DNA of 64,000 nt from JBGVMW01 sp045125095 (GTDB lineage Bacteria > Bacillota > Clostridia > Lachnospirales > Lachnospiraceae): assembly GCA_045125095.1 (NCBI GenBank), contig JBGVMW010000069.1, forward strand, positions 1-64,000, given 5' to 3'. A program made the position numbers and the translations under genes. Shown in pieces: positions 1 through 8,412 of this stretch. Every line of letters begins with the position of its first letter. Position 1 is the first letter of the stretch. Below the pieces are notes generated by a model. That model was not told the DNA's origin. It made no database searches and saw only the letters and a program-made list of their open reading frames with translations.

Positions 1-222
1 AGATTGGGAAATGGGGCAGGCTCCAAGGTATAAGTGATTCTAAGAGGCTCGAATTGGCGCTAAGGACAAGCGGAAAAATATAGAACTCGCAAGCTCAGAC
101 AACTATATTTTTCCGCTTAACGCACCAATCCAACCCTCTAAAAATCACTAATACCTTTCCGAACAGCCCCTCTCTCTGCCGGACGGTTGACTAACACACT
201 TGACACACCCACAAATCCGAAA
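1..222. repeat. Long imperfect palindrome, copy 1 (left arm cut by window edge)
   Basis: A long inverted repeat centred on the 19-nt loop AACTCGCAAGCTCAGACAA at 84-102. The upper stem AGCGGAAAAATATAG (69-83) pairs with its exact complement at 103-117. Beyond it, an asymmetric bulge (TAAGGAC-type on the left, TTAAC-type on the right) is followed by imperfectly paired arms. The left arm resembles the right arm of the copy at 62730-62947, while the right basal part (about 163-180) matches the basal stem of the copy at 62329-62547, so this copy looks mosaic. The right flank, ending in ACAAATCCGAA near 222, also resembles flanks of the other copies. It lies downstream of the prs terminator. No coding potential is evident. 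Function unknown. Confidence 0.8.
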
Positions 223-236
223 TTTAATATCTGATC

Positions 237-272
237 GAAAAAGAACCAGCGCATCCAATTGCGCTGGCTCTT
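237..272 (-). terminator. Rho-independent terminator of prs
   Basis: On the minus strand the stem AGAGCCAGCGCA pairs across a short loop with TGCGCTGGTTCT and is followed by a T run. It lies just after the prs stop codon. Confidence 0.85.
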
Positions 273-280
273 TACATTTC

Positions 281-1462
281 CTAAAATTCAATCCCATTAT
301 TAAACTTATGAATCAATTTATGAATCTTATCAGTAGGACTAAGAACTGTATTCGTAGACAAATCATGATTTAAAATATCAATGATAGAAGCCAGGAATTT
401 AGTCATATCAGCCTCAGCATAGTATGGTTTTGTTAATAATTCCGGTTTTCTATAGTTCAGATTCGTAGTGATGATAAGATCAATGTATCCTTTCTCATAG
501 AATTCATCGAACTTGTCAAAACCATCCGTAAACAAACCAAAAGTAGTGCAGACAAATACACGTTTTGCCTTGCGCTCCTTTAACATCTTAGCAGTATCTA
601 ACATACTTTCACCAGATGAAATCATATCATCAATGATAATAACATCCTTGCCCTCGACAGAATCACCTAAGAACTCATGAGCAACGATAGGGTTTTTACC
701 ATTTACGATGGTAGAATAGTCGCGTCTCTTATAGAACATACCCATATCAACGCCTAATACGTTAGAGAAATAAATAGCACGAGCCATAGCACCTTCGTCC
801 GGGCTGATGATCATTAAATGTTCATTGTCAATCTTGATATCCGGTTTTTTCTTTAATAATGCCTTGATAAACTGGTAAGTAGGCATGTAATTGTCGAAGC
901 CACTCATAGGAATTGCATTTACCACGCGTGGGTCATGAGCATCAAAAGTAATAATGTTGGATGCACCCATGTTTACTAATTCCTGTAATGCTAAAGAACA
1001 GTCTAAGGATTCGCGTTTTGTTCTCTTATGCTGACGGCTTTCATATAAGAAAGGCATGATAACAGAAATACGACGGGCCTTTCCGGTAGCAGCTGCAATC
1101 AGACGTTTGATATCAGAATAAATATCATCTGGTGACATGTGATTTTCGTATCCGCATACCGAATAAGTTAAGCTGTAATTACAAACATCTGCCATGATGA
1201 AAAGGTCAGCACCACGAATAGAATCGTTGTAAGTACCTTTTGCTTCACCTGAACCGAATCTAGGGCAGGCAGAATCAACAATGTATGAATTTTCTACATA
1301 TCCATGGAAATGAATCGCAGATGATTTAGAAATAGGAGTTTCCTTACGAAAAGAAACTAAATAATCATCTACACCTTTTGCTAATTCTGCACAACTAGGG
1401 TGTACAGCAAGCTTCAAAGGGGCTAGTGGTATGGTATCTTCAAGAGCTTCAAAATTTGGCAT
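281..1462 (-). CDS. prs: Ribose-phosphate pyrophosphokinase (PRPP synthetase), long divergent form
   Basis: Cytosolic enzyme of the phosphoribosyltransferase fold. It makes PRPP from ribose 5-phosphate and ATP for nucleotide, histidine and tryptophan synthesis. The PRPP-binding loop is clear at residues about 274-287 (VIIIDDMISSGESM). The flexible-loop region (MPFLYESRQHKRTKRESLD, about 136-154) and the metal-site region (FDAHDPRV, about 173-180) are recognisable but differ from the classical PYFGYARQDRK and DLHA-type motifs. At 393 residues it is about 75 longer than classical Prs (about 315). The ATG is preceded by GGAGGAAAT, and a sigma-A promoter lies upstream. It is transcribed alone and ends in its own hairpin terminator. 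The family is certain; whether it is the main PRPP synthetase or a second paralogue cannot be told here. Confidence 0.9.
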   Translation of the reverse strand: MPNFEALEDTIPLAPLKLAVHPSCAELAKGVDDYLVSFRKETPISKSSAIHFHGYVENSYIVDSACPRFGSGEAKGTYNDSIRGADLFIMADVCNYSLTYSVCGYENHMSPDDIYSDIKRLIAAATGKARRISVIMPFLYESRQHKRTKRESLDCSLALQELVNMGASNIITFDAHDPRVVNAIPMSGFDNYMPTYQFIKALLKKKPDIKIDNEHLMIISPDEGAMARAIYFSNVLGVDMGMFYKRRDYSTIVNGKNPIVAHEFLGDSVEGKDVIIIDDMISSGESMLDTAKMLKERKAKRVFVCTTFGLFTDGFDKFDEFYEKGYIDLIITTNLNYRKPELLTKPYYAEADMTKFLASIIDILNHDLSTNTVLSPTDKIHKLIHKFNNGIEF

Positions 1463-1515
1463 AATTTCCTCCGTGAAAGTATTTCTAATATATTTTTTTA
1501 AACCTTAACACATAA

Positions 1516-1544
1516 TTTATAACATTCTTACAGAGTTCAGTCAA
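1516..1544 (-). promoter_or_regulatory. Sigma-A promoter of prs
   Basis: Minus strand: -35 TTGACT (1539-1544), 17-nt spacer, -10 TATAAA (1516-1521), followed by a leader of about 50 nt to the prs ATG. Confidence 0.75.
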
Positions 1545-1582
1545 GAGAAAAGAGCCTGAAAGATAAAAAAATATCAGTAACC

Positions 1583-1611
1583 TTGCTTTTTTCTATTCTG
1601 TCGGGTAAAAT
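1583..1611 (+). promoter_or_regulatory. Probable sigma-A promoter of the DUF512-der operon
   Basis: -35 TTGCTT (1583-1588), 17-nt spacer, -10 TAAAAT (1606-1611). It faces the gene at 1707 and leaves a leader of about 90 nt. Confidence 0.6.
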
Positions 1612-1621
1612 AAAAAGTGAC

Positions 1622-1671
1622 TGTTTCGTGCCATGCCGATGGGGTATCGTTCGCCAGTATGGCTCGGAACA
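1622..1671 (+). promoter_or_regulatory. Structured 5' leader hairpin upstream of the DUF512 gene
   Basis: A 50-nt nested stem. TGTTTCG (1622-1628) pairs with CGGAACA (1665-1671). After a T/T mismatch, GCCAT (1630-1634) pairs with ATGGC (1659-1663). A 2 x 9 internal loop follows, then CGAT (1637-1640) pairs with ATCG (1646-1649) around a GGGGT loop. No T tract follows, so it is not a terminator. Its position between promoter and ribosome binding site suggests a cis-acting RNA element or protein site. I recognise no known riboswitch consensus. Confidence 0.5.
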
Positions 1672-1706
1672 ATTGCATAGAACAAAAAGAAAGTTAAGAG
1701 TTAGCT

Positions 1707-3023
1707 ATGAAAAAACGTGAACACAGAATCAGCAAGGTGTTGCCGGGGAGTATTGCGGAAGAATTAGAGATTGAACCAGGTGACCGCCTTTTGTCCATTA
1801 ATGGCAGTGAAATAGAAGATGTATTTGATTACCGTTTTCTTGTAAATGATGAATATTTAGAACTATTGGTACAAAAAGCAAATGGGGAAGAATGGGAATT
1901 AGAAATCGAGAAAGACTATAATGAGGAATTGGGAATCGAATTCGAGAATGGTCTGATGGATGAGTATCGTTCCTGTCATAACAAGTGCATTTTCTGCTTT
2001 ATTGACCAGATGCCAAAGGGAATGCGGGAAACATTATATTTTAAAGATGATGATTCCAGATTGTCTTTTTTACAAGGAAATTATGTGACACTTACCAATA
2101 TGTCTGATCATGATATAGACAGAATTATCCGGTATCATTTAGAACCAATCAATGTGTCTTTTCAGACAATGAATCCAGAACTGCGTTGCAAGATGTTGCA
2201 CAACCGTTTTGCAGGAGATGCCTTAAAGAAAGTAGACAGGCTTTATGAAGCCGGGATTGAAATGAATGGGCAGATTGTACTTTGCAAAGGTGTGAATGAT
2301 GGAAAAGAATTAGAGTTCTCCATTCAGAAGATGAGTGAGTACATTCCTTATTTAAAAAGTGTGTCAGTTGTGCCGGTGGGATTGTCAAAGTACCGGGAAG
2401 GATTATATCCGCTAGAGCCATTTACAAAGGAAGATGCACTAGAAGTACTTGCTATGATACACAAATGGCAGGATAAGCTGTTTAGGGAGCATGGAACCCA
2501 TTTCATACATGCAGGAGATGAGTGGTATCTGATGGCAGGCTTACCTTTGCCGGAAGAAGAAAATTATGATGGATATCTGCAATATGAGAATGGAGTAGGT
2601 ATGGTGCGCTATCTTCAGGATATCTTTGAGGAAGAATTAGCAGCAGTGCATGGCGACGACAGAGTAAAAGAATGCTCCGCCATATGCGGAACGCTGATTG
2701 GAGATATCATGAAAAATCTCATGGCAAAGATAGAACAAAAATTCCCAAATGTGAAGATTCATGTATATCCCATTGTCAATGAATTCTTTGGGGAGCGGAT
2801 TACTGTGAGCGGACTGTTGACCGGGCAGGATATTATGAAGCAGTTACAAGGTAAGCCATTAGGAGATGGTTTGTATCTGCCGGAAAATATGTTGCGCATG
2901 GGAGAGCCTGTTTTTCTGGATGATGTCACAGTAGAAGAAATGGAAAAGACTTTACAAGTACCGCTTCATATTGTAAAATCCAGTGGACAGGGTCTGGTAC
3001 AAACGATGATACAGACAGAGTGA
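1707..3023 (+). CDS. DUF512 radical-SAM-like protein with N-terminal PDZ-like domain
   Basis: A 438-residue protein. The first 60 or so residues look like a PDZ fold (SKVLPGSIAEELEIEPGDRL). A CX3CX2C cluster follows (CHNKCIFC, about residue 90), the arrangement that binds the 4Fe-4S cluster of radical-SAM enzymes, then the C-terminal DUF512 region. The combination is widely conserved in Clostridia and is usually found next to der, as here; its reaction is not known. The ribosome binding site before ATG 1707 is weak (GAAAG). The stop codon is only 17 nt before the der start, so the two are probably co-transcribed. Family call firm, function open. Confidence 0.88.
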   Translation: MKKREHRISKVLPGSIAEELEIEPGDRLLSINGSEIEDVFDYRFLVNDEYLELLVQKANGEEWELEIEKDYNEELGIEFENGLMDEYRSCHNKCIFCFIDQMPKGMRETLYFKDDDSRLSFLQGNYVTLTNMSDHDIDRIIRYHLEPINVSFQTMNPELRCKMLHNRFAGDALKKVDRLYEAGIEMNGQIVLCKGVNDGKELEFSIQKMSEYIPYLKSVSVVPVGLSKYREGLYPLEPFTKEDALEVLAMIHKWQDKLFREHGTHFIHAGDEWYLMAGLPLPEEENYDGYLQYENGVGMVRYLQDIFEEELAAVHGDDRVKECSAICGTLIGDIMKNLMAKIEQKFPNVKIHVYPIVNEFFGERITVSGLLTGQDIMKQLQGKPLGDGLYLPENMLRMGEPVFLDDVTVEEMEKTLQVPLHIVKSSGQGLVQTMIQTE

Positions 3024-3040
3024 GAAAGGAAATAACGACT

Positions 3041-4366
3041 ATGAGTAAGCCAATCGTAGCAGTGGTAGGAAGACCAAATGTAGGAAAATCCACATTGTTT
3101 AATGTATTAGCAGGAGAGAGAATTTCAATCGTAAAAGATACACCAGGTATTACAAGAGATAGAATTTATGCAGATGTGAGCTGGTTAGATAAAGAATTTA
3201 CGATGATTGATACCGGTGGTATTGAGCCGGAGAGTAAGGATATTATTTTGTCACAGATGCGTGAACAGGCACAGATCGCTATTGATACCGCAGATGTGAT
3301 TATGTTTATGGTAGATGTAAGACAGGGACTTACCGATGCAGACTCCAAGGTGGCAGATATGTTACGACGTTCCCATAAGCCAGTGATTCTGGTAGTCAAC
3401 AAAGTAGACAGCTTCGAAAAGTTCATGCCGGACGTTTATGAATTTTATAACCTGGGAATAGGAGAACCATTTCCGATATCTGCTGCGTCCAGATTAGGAT
3501 TAGGGGAAATGTTAGATGAAGTCATTTCTCATTTTCCGGAGGGTGCAGGAGTAGAGGAAGAAGATGACAGACCGCGTGTTGCCATTGTGGGTAAGCCAAA
3601 CGTAGGAAAATCTTCTATCATTAACCGACTTTTAGGCGAGAATCGTCTGATTGTATCGGATATTGCCGGAACAACAAGAGATGCGGTAGATACTGTTGTA
3701 AAAAACCATGGAAAAGAATATGTATTTATTGATACCGCAGGTCTGCGTCGTAAGAACAAGATTAAAGAAGAGTTAGAGCGTTACATGATATTAAGAACGG
3801 TTAGTGCTGTAGAGCGCGCTGATGTGGTCCTTATGGTAATTGACGCGTCAGAAGGCGTGACAGAGCAGGATGCGAAGATTGCCGGTATTGCCCATGACCG
3901 TGGTAAGGGTGTTATCATTGTAGTAAACAAATGGGACAAAATTGAGAAGAACGATAAGACAGCTACGGAATATGAGAAGAAGATCCGCAACACACTTTCT
4001 TATATGCAATATGCAGAAATGATATTTGTATCAGCGGAAAGTGGACAGCGTTTGCAGAAATTATTTCCACTTATCGACATGGTAATTGAGAATCATTCTA
4101 TGAGAGTGGCAACCGGTGTGTTAAATGAGATTATGGCAGAAGCGGTAGCGATGCAGCAGCCGCCGTCAGACAAGGGAAAACGCCTTCGTTTGTATTATAT
4201 TACACAGGTTGCAGTAAAGCCTCCAACCTTTGTTATTTTTGTCAACGATAAAGACTTGATGCACTTCTCTTATACCAGATATATTGAGAACCAGATTCGA
4301 AATACATTTGGCTTCCGGGGAACACCAATAAAATTCTTTATCAGAGAAAGGAAAGAATCAAAGTAA
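3041..4366 (+). CDS. der: Ribosome-assembly GTPase Der (EngA)
   Basis: Essential double-GTPase that helps mature the 50S ribosomal subunit. Two G domains in tandem are visible: the first with GRPNVGKST near the N-terminus, DTPG and NKVD, the second with GKPNVGKSS (about residue 187), DTAG and NKWD, followed by the C-terminal KH-like domain ending in a basic tail. The 441-residue length is normal. I chose ATG 3041 over an in-frame GTG at 3020 because the protein then starts at the conserved MSKPIVAVVGRPNVGKS and has GAAAGGA upstream. It is the second gene of the DUF512-der-plsY-gpsA run. Confidence 0.96.
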   Translation: MSKPIVAVVGRPNVGKSTLFNVLAGERISIVKDTPGITRDRIYADVSWLDKEFTMIDTGGIEPESKDIILSQMREQAQIAIDTADVIMFMVDVRQGLTDADSKVADMLRRSHKPVILVVNKVDSFEKFMPDVYEFYNLGIGEPFPISAASRLGLGEMLDEVISHFPEGAGVEEEDDRPRVAIVGKPNVGKSSIINRLLGENRLIVSDIAGTTRDAVDTVVKNHGKEYVFIDTAGLRRKNKIKEELERYMILRTVSAVERADVVLMVIDASEGVTEQDAKIAGIAHDRGKGVIIVVNKWDKIEKNDKTATEYEKKIRNTLSYMQYAEMIFVSAESGQRLQKLFPLIDMVIENHSMRVATGVLNEIMAEAVAMQQPPSDKGKRLRLYYITQVAVKPPTFVIFVNDKDLMHFSYTRYIENQIRNTFGFRGTPIKFFIRERKESK

Positions 4367-4417
4367 CGATGAAAATAGTGGATAGTTACGAATCAAAATA
4401 GAATAGAGGTTGGAATT

Positions 4418-5071
4418 ATGTTAGAAAGAATCCTATGTATCGTAATCGGTTATTGTTTTGGTCTGTTTCAGACGGGTTATATTTATGGAAGGTTGCATGG
4501 TATTGATATCCGAACACAGGGAAGTGGAAATGCCGGAACAACCAATGCTCTCCGCACCTTGGGAAAAAAAGCAGGTGCCATTACTTTTTTAGGCGATGTG
4601 CTGAAGTGTGCGATTGCAATTGGTGTTGGCTATCTTCTTGTGGGAAGATTGCATCCGGAGATTGCTACAGTACTTAAGTTTTACACTGGTGTAGGCGTAA
4701 TCGTTGGGCATAACTATCCTTTCTATCTGAAATTCAAAGGTGGAAAAGGTATTGCTGCCAGCGGTGGTATGATGCTTGGATTGCATCCGTTTTTTGCATT
4801 GTTGGGAATTATTACATTTGCATCAGCTTTTACATTGACACATTACGTTTCAGTTGGATCTTTGTTTATGTATGCAAGCTTCCTGATTGAGGTAGTTGTG
4901 TTTGGACAGCTAGGTTATTTTCATATCCCGGCGGAACAGCTTACAGAGATTTACATTATCATAGCACTCTTAACTGCGGAAGCATATTACAAACACATTC
5001 CGAATATCAAGCGTTTGATACATAAGGAAGAAGGAAAAATATATCTTTTTAAGAAGCCGGATAACGACTAG
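4418..5071 (+). CDS. plsY: Acyl-phosphate:glycerol-3-phosphate acyltransferase PlsY
   Basis: Integral membrane enzyme. It transfers the acyl group from acyl phosphate to sn-glycerol 3-phosphate, the first committed step of phospholipid synthesis. The three PlsY signature loops are visible: GSGNAGTTNALR, VGHNYPFYLKFKGGKGIA, and a C-terminal helix with the conserved Asn/Ile region. Several hydrophobic segments fit the five-helix topology, and 217 residues is normal. The next gene, gpsA, makes its substrate glycerol 3-phosphate and starts within about 20 nt, so the pair form a metabolic unit. Confidence 0.95.
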   Translation: MLERILCIVIGYCFGLFQTGYIYGRLHGIDIRTQGSGNAGTTNALRTLGKKAGAITFLGDVLKCAIAIGVGYLLVGRLHPEIATVLKFYTGVGVIVGHNYPFYLKFKGGKGIAASGGMMLGLHPFFALLGIITFASAFTLTHYVSVGSLFMYASFLIEVVVFGQLGYFHIPAEQLTEIYIIIALLTAEAYYKHIPNIKRLIHKEEGKIYLFKKPDND

Positions 5072-5088
5072 GAAGGAATATGCAGAGT

Positions 5089-6087
5089 ATGAAAAATATA
5101 GGTATGTTAGGTGCCGGAAGCTGGGGAATGGCATTGTGCTGGGTTTTACAGAAAAATGGTCATAAAGTAACTGTCTGGTCAGCACTGGATGCAGAGATTG
5201 CTATGCTGAAGGAAAAAAGAGAACAAGTAGATAAGCTTCCGGGTGTAATACTTGCAGAAGATACAAGATTTACTACAGATATTGCAGAAGCATTGAAAGA
5301 CAAAGATATGATCGTAATGGCAGTGCCATCTACTTTTGTGCGTAGTACGGCGAAGCAGATGGCGCCATATGTGAAGCCGGGTACCATGATTGTCAATGTG
5401 GCAAAGGGTATCGAAGAAAAAACAATGATGACACTGACAGACATTATTGAAGAAGAAGCGCCGGGCGTAAAAGCCTGTGTATTATCCGGACCAAGTCATG
5501 CAGAGGAAGTTGGCAAAGGCATTCCGACAACAGTAGTTGCCGGCGCAAAGGACATAAAAGATGCGGAGTATATACAGTCTGTATTTATGAATGAATTTTT
5601 CCGCGTGTATACCAGCGATGATTTGATTGGTATTGAATTAGGCGGTGCTTTGAAAAATGTGATTGCACTGGCTGCCGGAATTGCAGACGGTCTGGAATAC
5701 GGAGACAATACAAAAGCGGCATTGATGACCAGAGGAATCGCAGAAATCCGTCGTTTAGGTGTAGCGATGGGGGGGAACAGCGAAACCTTTAATGGTTTAA
5801 CAGGAATTGGTGACTTGATTGTAACCTGTGGCAGTATGCACAGCCGTAACCGCAGAGCTGGTATTTTGTTAGGAAAAGGATATACCATGGATGAAGCGGT
5901 AAAAGAAGTAAAGATGGTAGTAGAAGGCATCTATTCTGCCAAATCCGCAATGGAATTAGCTGAAAAATACGATGTTCAGCTACCGATTATTGAGCAGGTA
6001 AATAAGGTATTATTTGAAAATAAAAATCCAAGAGAAGCAGTGAATGAATTAATGTGCAGAGACAAAAAATATGAATATGCAGAATAG
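5089..6087 (+). CDS. gpsA: NAD(P)-dependent glycerol-3-phosphate dehydrogenase
   Basis: Cytosolic enzyme reducing dihydroxyacetone phosphate to sn-glycerol 3-phosphate for lipid synthesis. The N-terminal Rossmann motif GAGSWGMAL, the central VLSGPSHAEEV, the catalytic Lys region (GALKNVIALAAGI) and GLTGIGDLIVTC are all present. Two ATGs are possible, 5080 and 5089. The GGAAGGA at 5071-5077 is only 2 nt from the first but 11 nt from the second, so 5089 is preferred weakly. It follows plsY directly and its product feeds PlsY. Confidence 0.95.
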   Translation: MKNIGMLGAGSWGMALCWVLQKNGHKVTVWSALDAEIAMLKEKREQVDKLPGVILAEDTRFTTDIAEALKDKDMIVMAVPSTFVRSTAKQMAPYVKPGTMIVNVAKGIEEKTMMTLTDIIEEEAPGVKACVLSGPSHAEEVGKGIPTTVVAGAKDIKDAEYIQSVFMNEFFRVYTSDDLIGIELGGALKNVIALAAGIADGLEYGDNTKAALMTRGIAEIRRLGVAMGGNSETFNGLTGIGDLIVTCGSMHSRNRRAGILLGKGYTMDEAVKEVKMVVEGIYSAKSAMELAEKYDVQLPIIEQVNKVLFENKNPREAVNELMCRDKKYEYAE

Positions 6088-6097
6088 GAGTGTAGAA

Positions 6098-6928
6098 ATG
6101 GCAGAGGAAAAAGTAACAGGATTCAACGGCTCAGAAACGTATGTGGCGTCGGAAGAATTAATGGCAAGCGTCAACATTGCCATGGCTTTGGAAAAACCAT
6201 TGTTGATTAAGGGAGAGCCGGGAACCGGAAAAACCATGTTAGCGAAAGCGATTGCCCAGTCATTAGGCAAGAAGCTGTTAATCTGGAACATCAAATCCAC
6301 TACAAAGGCGCAGGAAGGCTTGTATGTATATGATACGGTACAGAGACTGTATGACAGCCAGTTTGGGGAAGCCGGTGTGGATGATGTGTCTAAATATATC
6401 AAGCTTGGTAAAATGGGAGAGGCTTTTGAATCAGAAGACCAGGTAGTATTATTGATTGACGAAATCGATAAGGCAGATCTTGAGTTCCCAAATGACTTGT
6501 TATGGGAATTAGATCAGATGGAATTTTACATACATGAGACAAAGCGCACGGTAAAAGCAAAAAAACGTCCGATTGTAATTATTACTTCCAATGCAGAAAA
6601 AGAACTGCCGGATGCATTCTTAAGAAGATGTATTTTCCATTTCATTGAATTCCCGGATCAGGAATTGATGAAAGAAATTGTTGATGTACATTTTGAAAAA
6701 TTAGAAGAACATTTATTAGAGCAGGCAATGAAAGAGTTCTATTGGATTCGAAGTCTTCGTGACATTCGCAAGAAACCAAGTACATCAGAACTGATTGACT
6801 GGCTTCATGCATTGATTTTAGGTGGTATTACAGCAGAGGAAATCAGTGAAAAGATGCCGTACTTAGGTATTTTGCTGAAGAAGGACGAAGACCTGACCAT
6901 ATTTAAGAAAAGGAGAGCCGATGTTTAG
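6098..6928 (+). CDS. MoxR-family AAA+ ATPase
   Basis: AAA+ ATPase of the MoxR/RavA-like group: Walker A GEPGTGKTM (about residues 38-46), Walker B VVLLIDEIDKAD, and a sensor-1 Asn in ITSNAEKELPDA. Such proteins act as chaperones for maturation of metal or protein complexes together with a VWA-domain partner. That partner is the next gene, whose start overlaps this stop by 8 nt. ATG 6098 is chosen over 6071 because AGGAG lies 7 nt upstream. It follows gpsA closely and may be the end of the same transcript. The substrate is unknown. Confidence 0.88.
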   Translation: MAEEKVTGFNGSETYVASEELMASVNIAMALEKPLLIKGEPGTGKTMLAKAIAQSLGKKLLIWNIKSTTKAQEGLYVYDTVQRLYDSQFGEAGVDDVSKYIKLGKMGEAFESEDQVVLLIDEIDKADLEFPNDLLWELDQMEFYIHETKRTVKAKKRPIVIITSNAEKELPDAFLRRCIFHFIEFPDQELMKEIVDVHFEKLEEHLLEQAMKEFYWIRSLRDIRKKPSTSELIDWLHALILGGITAEEISEKMPYLGILLKKDEDLTIFKKRRADV

Positions 6929-8123
6929 TCCGTTTTTTTATATTTTAAAAGCAAAGGGATTAGATGTATCACTGACAGAATGGCTCACTTTGATGGATGC
7001 TTTGGATAAAGGGCTTTGTGAGTCGAATATTAATAAATTCTACTATGTAGCACGTATGATTCTGGTAAAATCAGAAGCAGATTATGACAAGTTTGACGTT
7101 GCATTTGCAGAATATTTTAAGAATTTTAAGCACGGCTATCAGGTACCGGATGCCATAATGGAATTCTTGACAAAGCCGGATGATATTGAACCGGATCGTT
7201 CTAACGAGGAACTGTATAAGACACGTTCTGAGGAGATATCCAAAGAAGAAGTGGAGGAAATGTTCGAGGACAGAAAGTCAGAACAGACCTCCCAGCATGA
7301 CGGCGGAACTTACTGGATTGGTACCAACGGAAGCTCTACCTTCGGTAATACAGGTAGAATACCGGGAGGAATGCGTATCGGAGGAAAATCAGTCTTACGT
7401 TCGGCGTTTGCGGTGGTTGGAGAACGAAAGTTCCAGGATTTCCGAAGAGATAAAGCACTAAATATGCGACAATTTCAGGTGGCATTCCGAAGACTTCGCC
7501 AGTTTTCTGCACAGATTGATGCACCGAGAACAGAGCTGGATTTGGATGGAACAGTAGACGCGACCTGCAACAACGGAGGATATTTACAGATTGAGTACGA
7601 GAAACCACGAAAAAATACGGTGAAACTACTCTTGTTGTTTGATTCCGGTGGAACTATGATTCCATTTGCCAGCATGTGTAATAATCTGTTTCAGGCAGTA
7701 GATAAAGCCAACCATTTCAAGGATGTAAAGACTTATTATTTCCACAACTGTATATACAGTCATGTGTATACTTCACCGGAATGTGAGTATGGAGAGTGGG
7801 TAGAGACAGAGTGGTTGTTTAAGAATCTGTCTAGTGATTACAAAGTGGTGATTGTCGGAGATGCGGCAATGGCACCAGAGGAACTGTTTAGCCCAACCGG
7901 TAATTCGCGTGGACCGAATAATGGTCTGTCCGGTTATGAGTGGCTGCAGTGGGTAAAGAGAAAGTACAAGAAGATTGTCTGGCTGAATCCAAGATACCAT
8001 GCAAATGTGGCAAAACTAGAATGGTTGGAGTCAGAAAATGCATGTGCATCATTGTTTAAAACCTATCCACTTACTGTAGATGGCTTAAAGTTTGCAATTG
8101 AAGAATTGATGAGCACAAGGTAG
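6921..8123 (+). CDS. VWA-domain protein, CoxE-like partner of the MoxR ATPase
   Basis: A 400-residue cytosolic protein with no signal peptide or membrane segment. The C-terminal half carries a von Willebrand A-like fold. The metal-site loop reads DSGGTM (about residue 240) instead of the canonical DxSxS, as in several CoxE/DUF58-type proteins. The N-terminal half is helical and charged, with an acidic Glu-rich stretch around 95-115. Its ATG overlaps the end of the MoxR gene, implying translational coupling. Probably the two form a chaperone complex; the client is not evident from neighbours. Confidence 0.8.
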   Translation: MFSPFFYILKAKGLDVSLTEWLTLMDALDKGLCESNINKFYYVARMILVKSEADYDKFDVAFAEYFKNFKHGYQVPDAIMEFLTKPDDIEPDRSNEELYKTRSEEISKEEVEEMFEDRKSEQTSQHDGGTYWIGTNGSSTFGNTGRIPGGMRIGGKSVLRSAFAVVGERKFQDFRRDKALNMRQFQVAFRRLRQFSAQIDAPRTELDLDGTVDATCNNGGYLQIEYEKPRKNTVKLLLLFDSGGTMIPFASMCNNLFQAVDKANHFKDVKTYYFHNCIYSHVYTSPECEYGEWVETEWLFKNLSSDYKVVIVGDAAMAPEELFSPTGNSRGPNNGLSGYEWLQWVKRKYKKIVWLNPRYHANVAKLEWLESENACASLFKTYPLTVDGLKFAIEELMSTR

Positions 8124-8136
8124 TGCATAAATTTCT

Positions 8137-8165
8137 TGAAATACAAGGGTGTCTGTGCTATCATA
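8137..8165 (+). promoter_or_regulatory. Sigma-A promoter for the small membrane protein
   Basis: -35 TTGAAA (8137-8142), 17-nt spacer, -10 TATCAT (8160-8165), immediately downstream of the VWA gene stop. Confidence 0.6.
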
Positions 8166-8231
8166 AAATGAGGAGAATAAATTGCGTTCCTTGGAATGTA
8201 ACTGAGTATAAAGAAAGGCAAGGGTGATACA

Positions 8232-8363
8232 ATGTCAATAGTTTTTAATTCCATTTTTAATTATGTACTATGCTTCGCATTAAGTGTTGGAGTAGTAGGT
8301 TTGGCGGTGTTTATTGGCACCACATTAAGGAAAAGAAAAAACGAAGAAAATAAGGAAGTATAA
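8232..8363 (+). CDS. Small single-pass membrane protein (43 aa), unknown function
   Basis: A 43-codon ORF, starting MSIVFNSIFNYVLCFALSVG and ending in a basic/acidic tail (RKRKNEENKEV). It has one central hydrophobic helix of about 22 residues followed by positive charges, so N-out/C-in topology is expected. It has its own promoter, AAGGGTG before the ATG, and a hairpin terminator directly after, so it forms a monocistronic unit between the VWA gene and alaS. No family is recognised. Confidence 0.65.
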   Translation: MSIVFNSIFNYVLCFALSVGVVGLAVFIGTTLRKRKNEENKEV

Positions 8364-8370
8364 CATTCAG

Positions 8371-8412
8371 GAATAACTATTCGGTTCGCCGGATAGTTAT
8401 TCTATGTTTTTG
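8371..8412 (+). terminator. Terminator of the small membrane protein gene
   Basis: Stem GAATAACTAT...ATAGTTATTC around a GGTTCGCC-containing loop (8371-8402), followed by TATGTTTTTG. Confidence 0.7.

Noticed and set aside
8169..8226. 19-codon ORF before the 43-residue membrane protein
   Set aside because: No ribosome binding site ahead of its ATG and no conserved feature.
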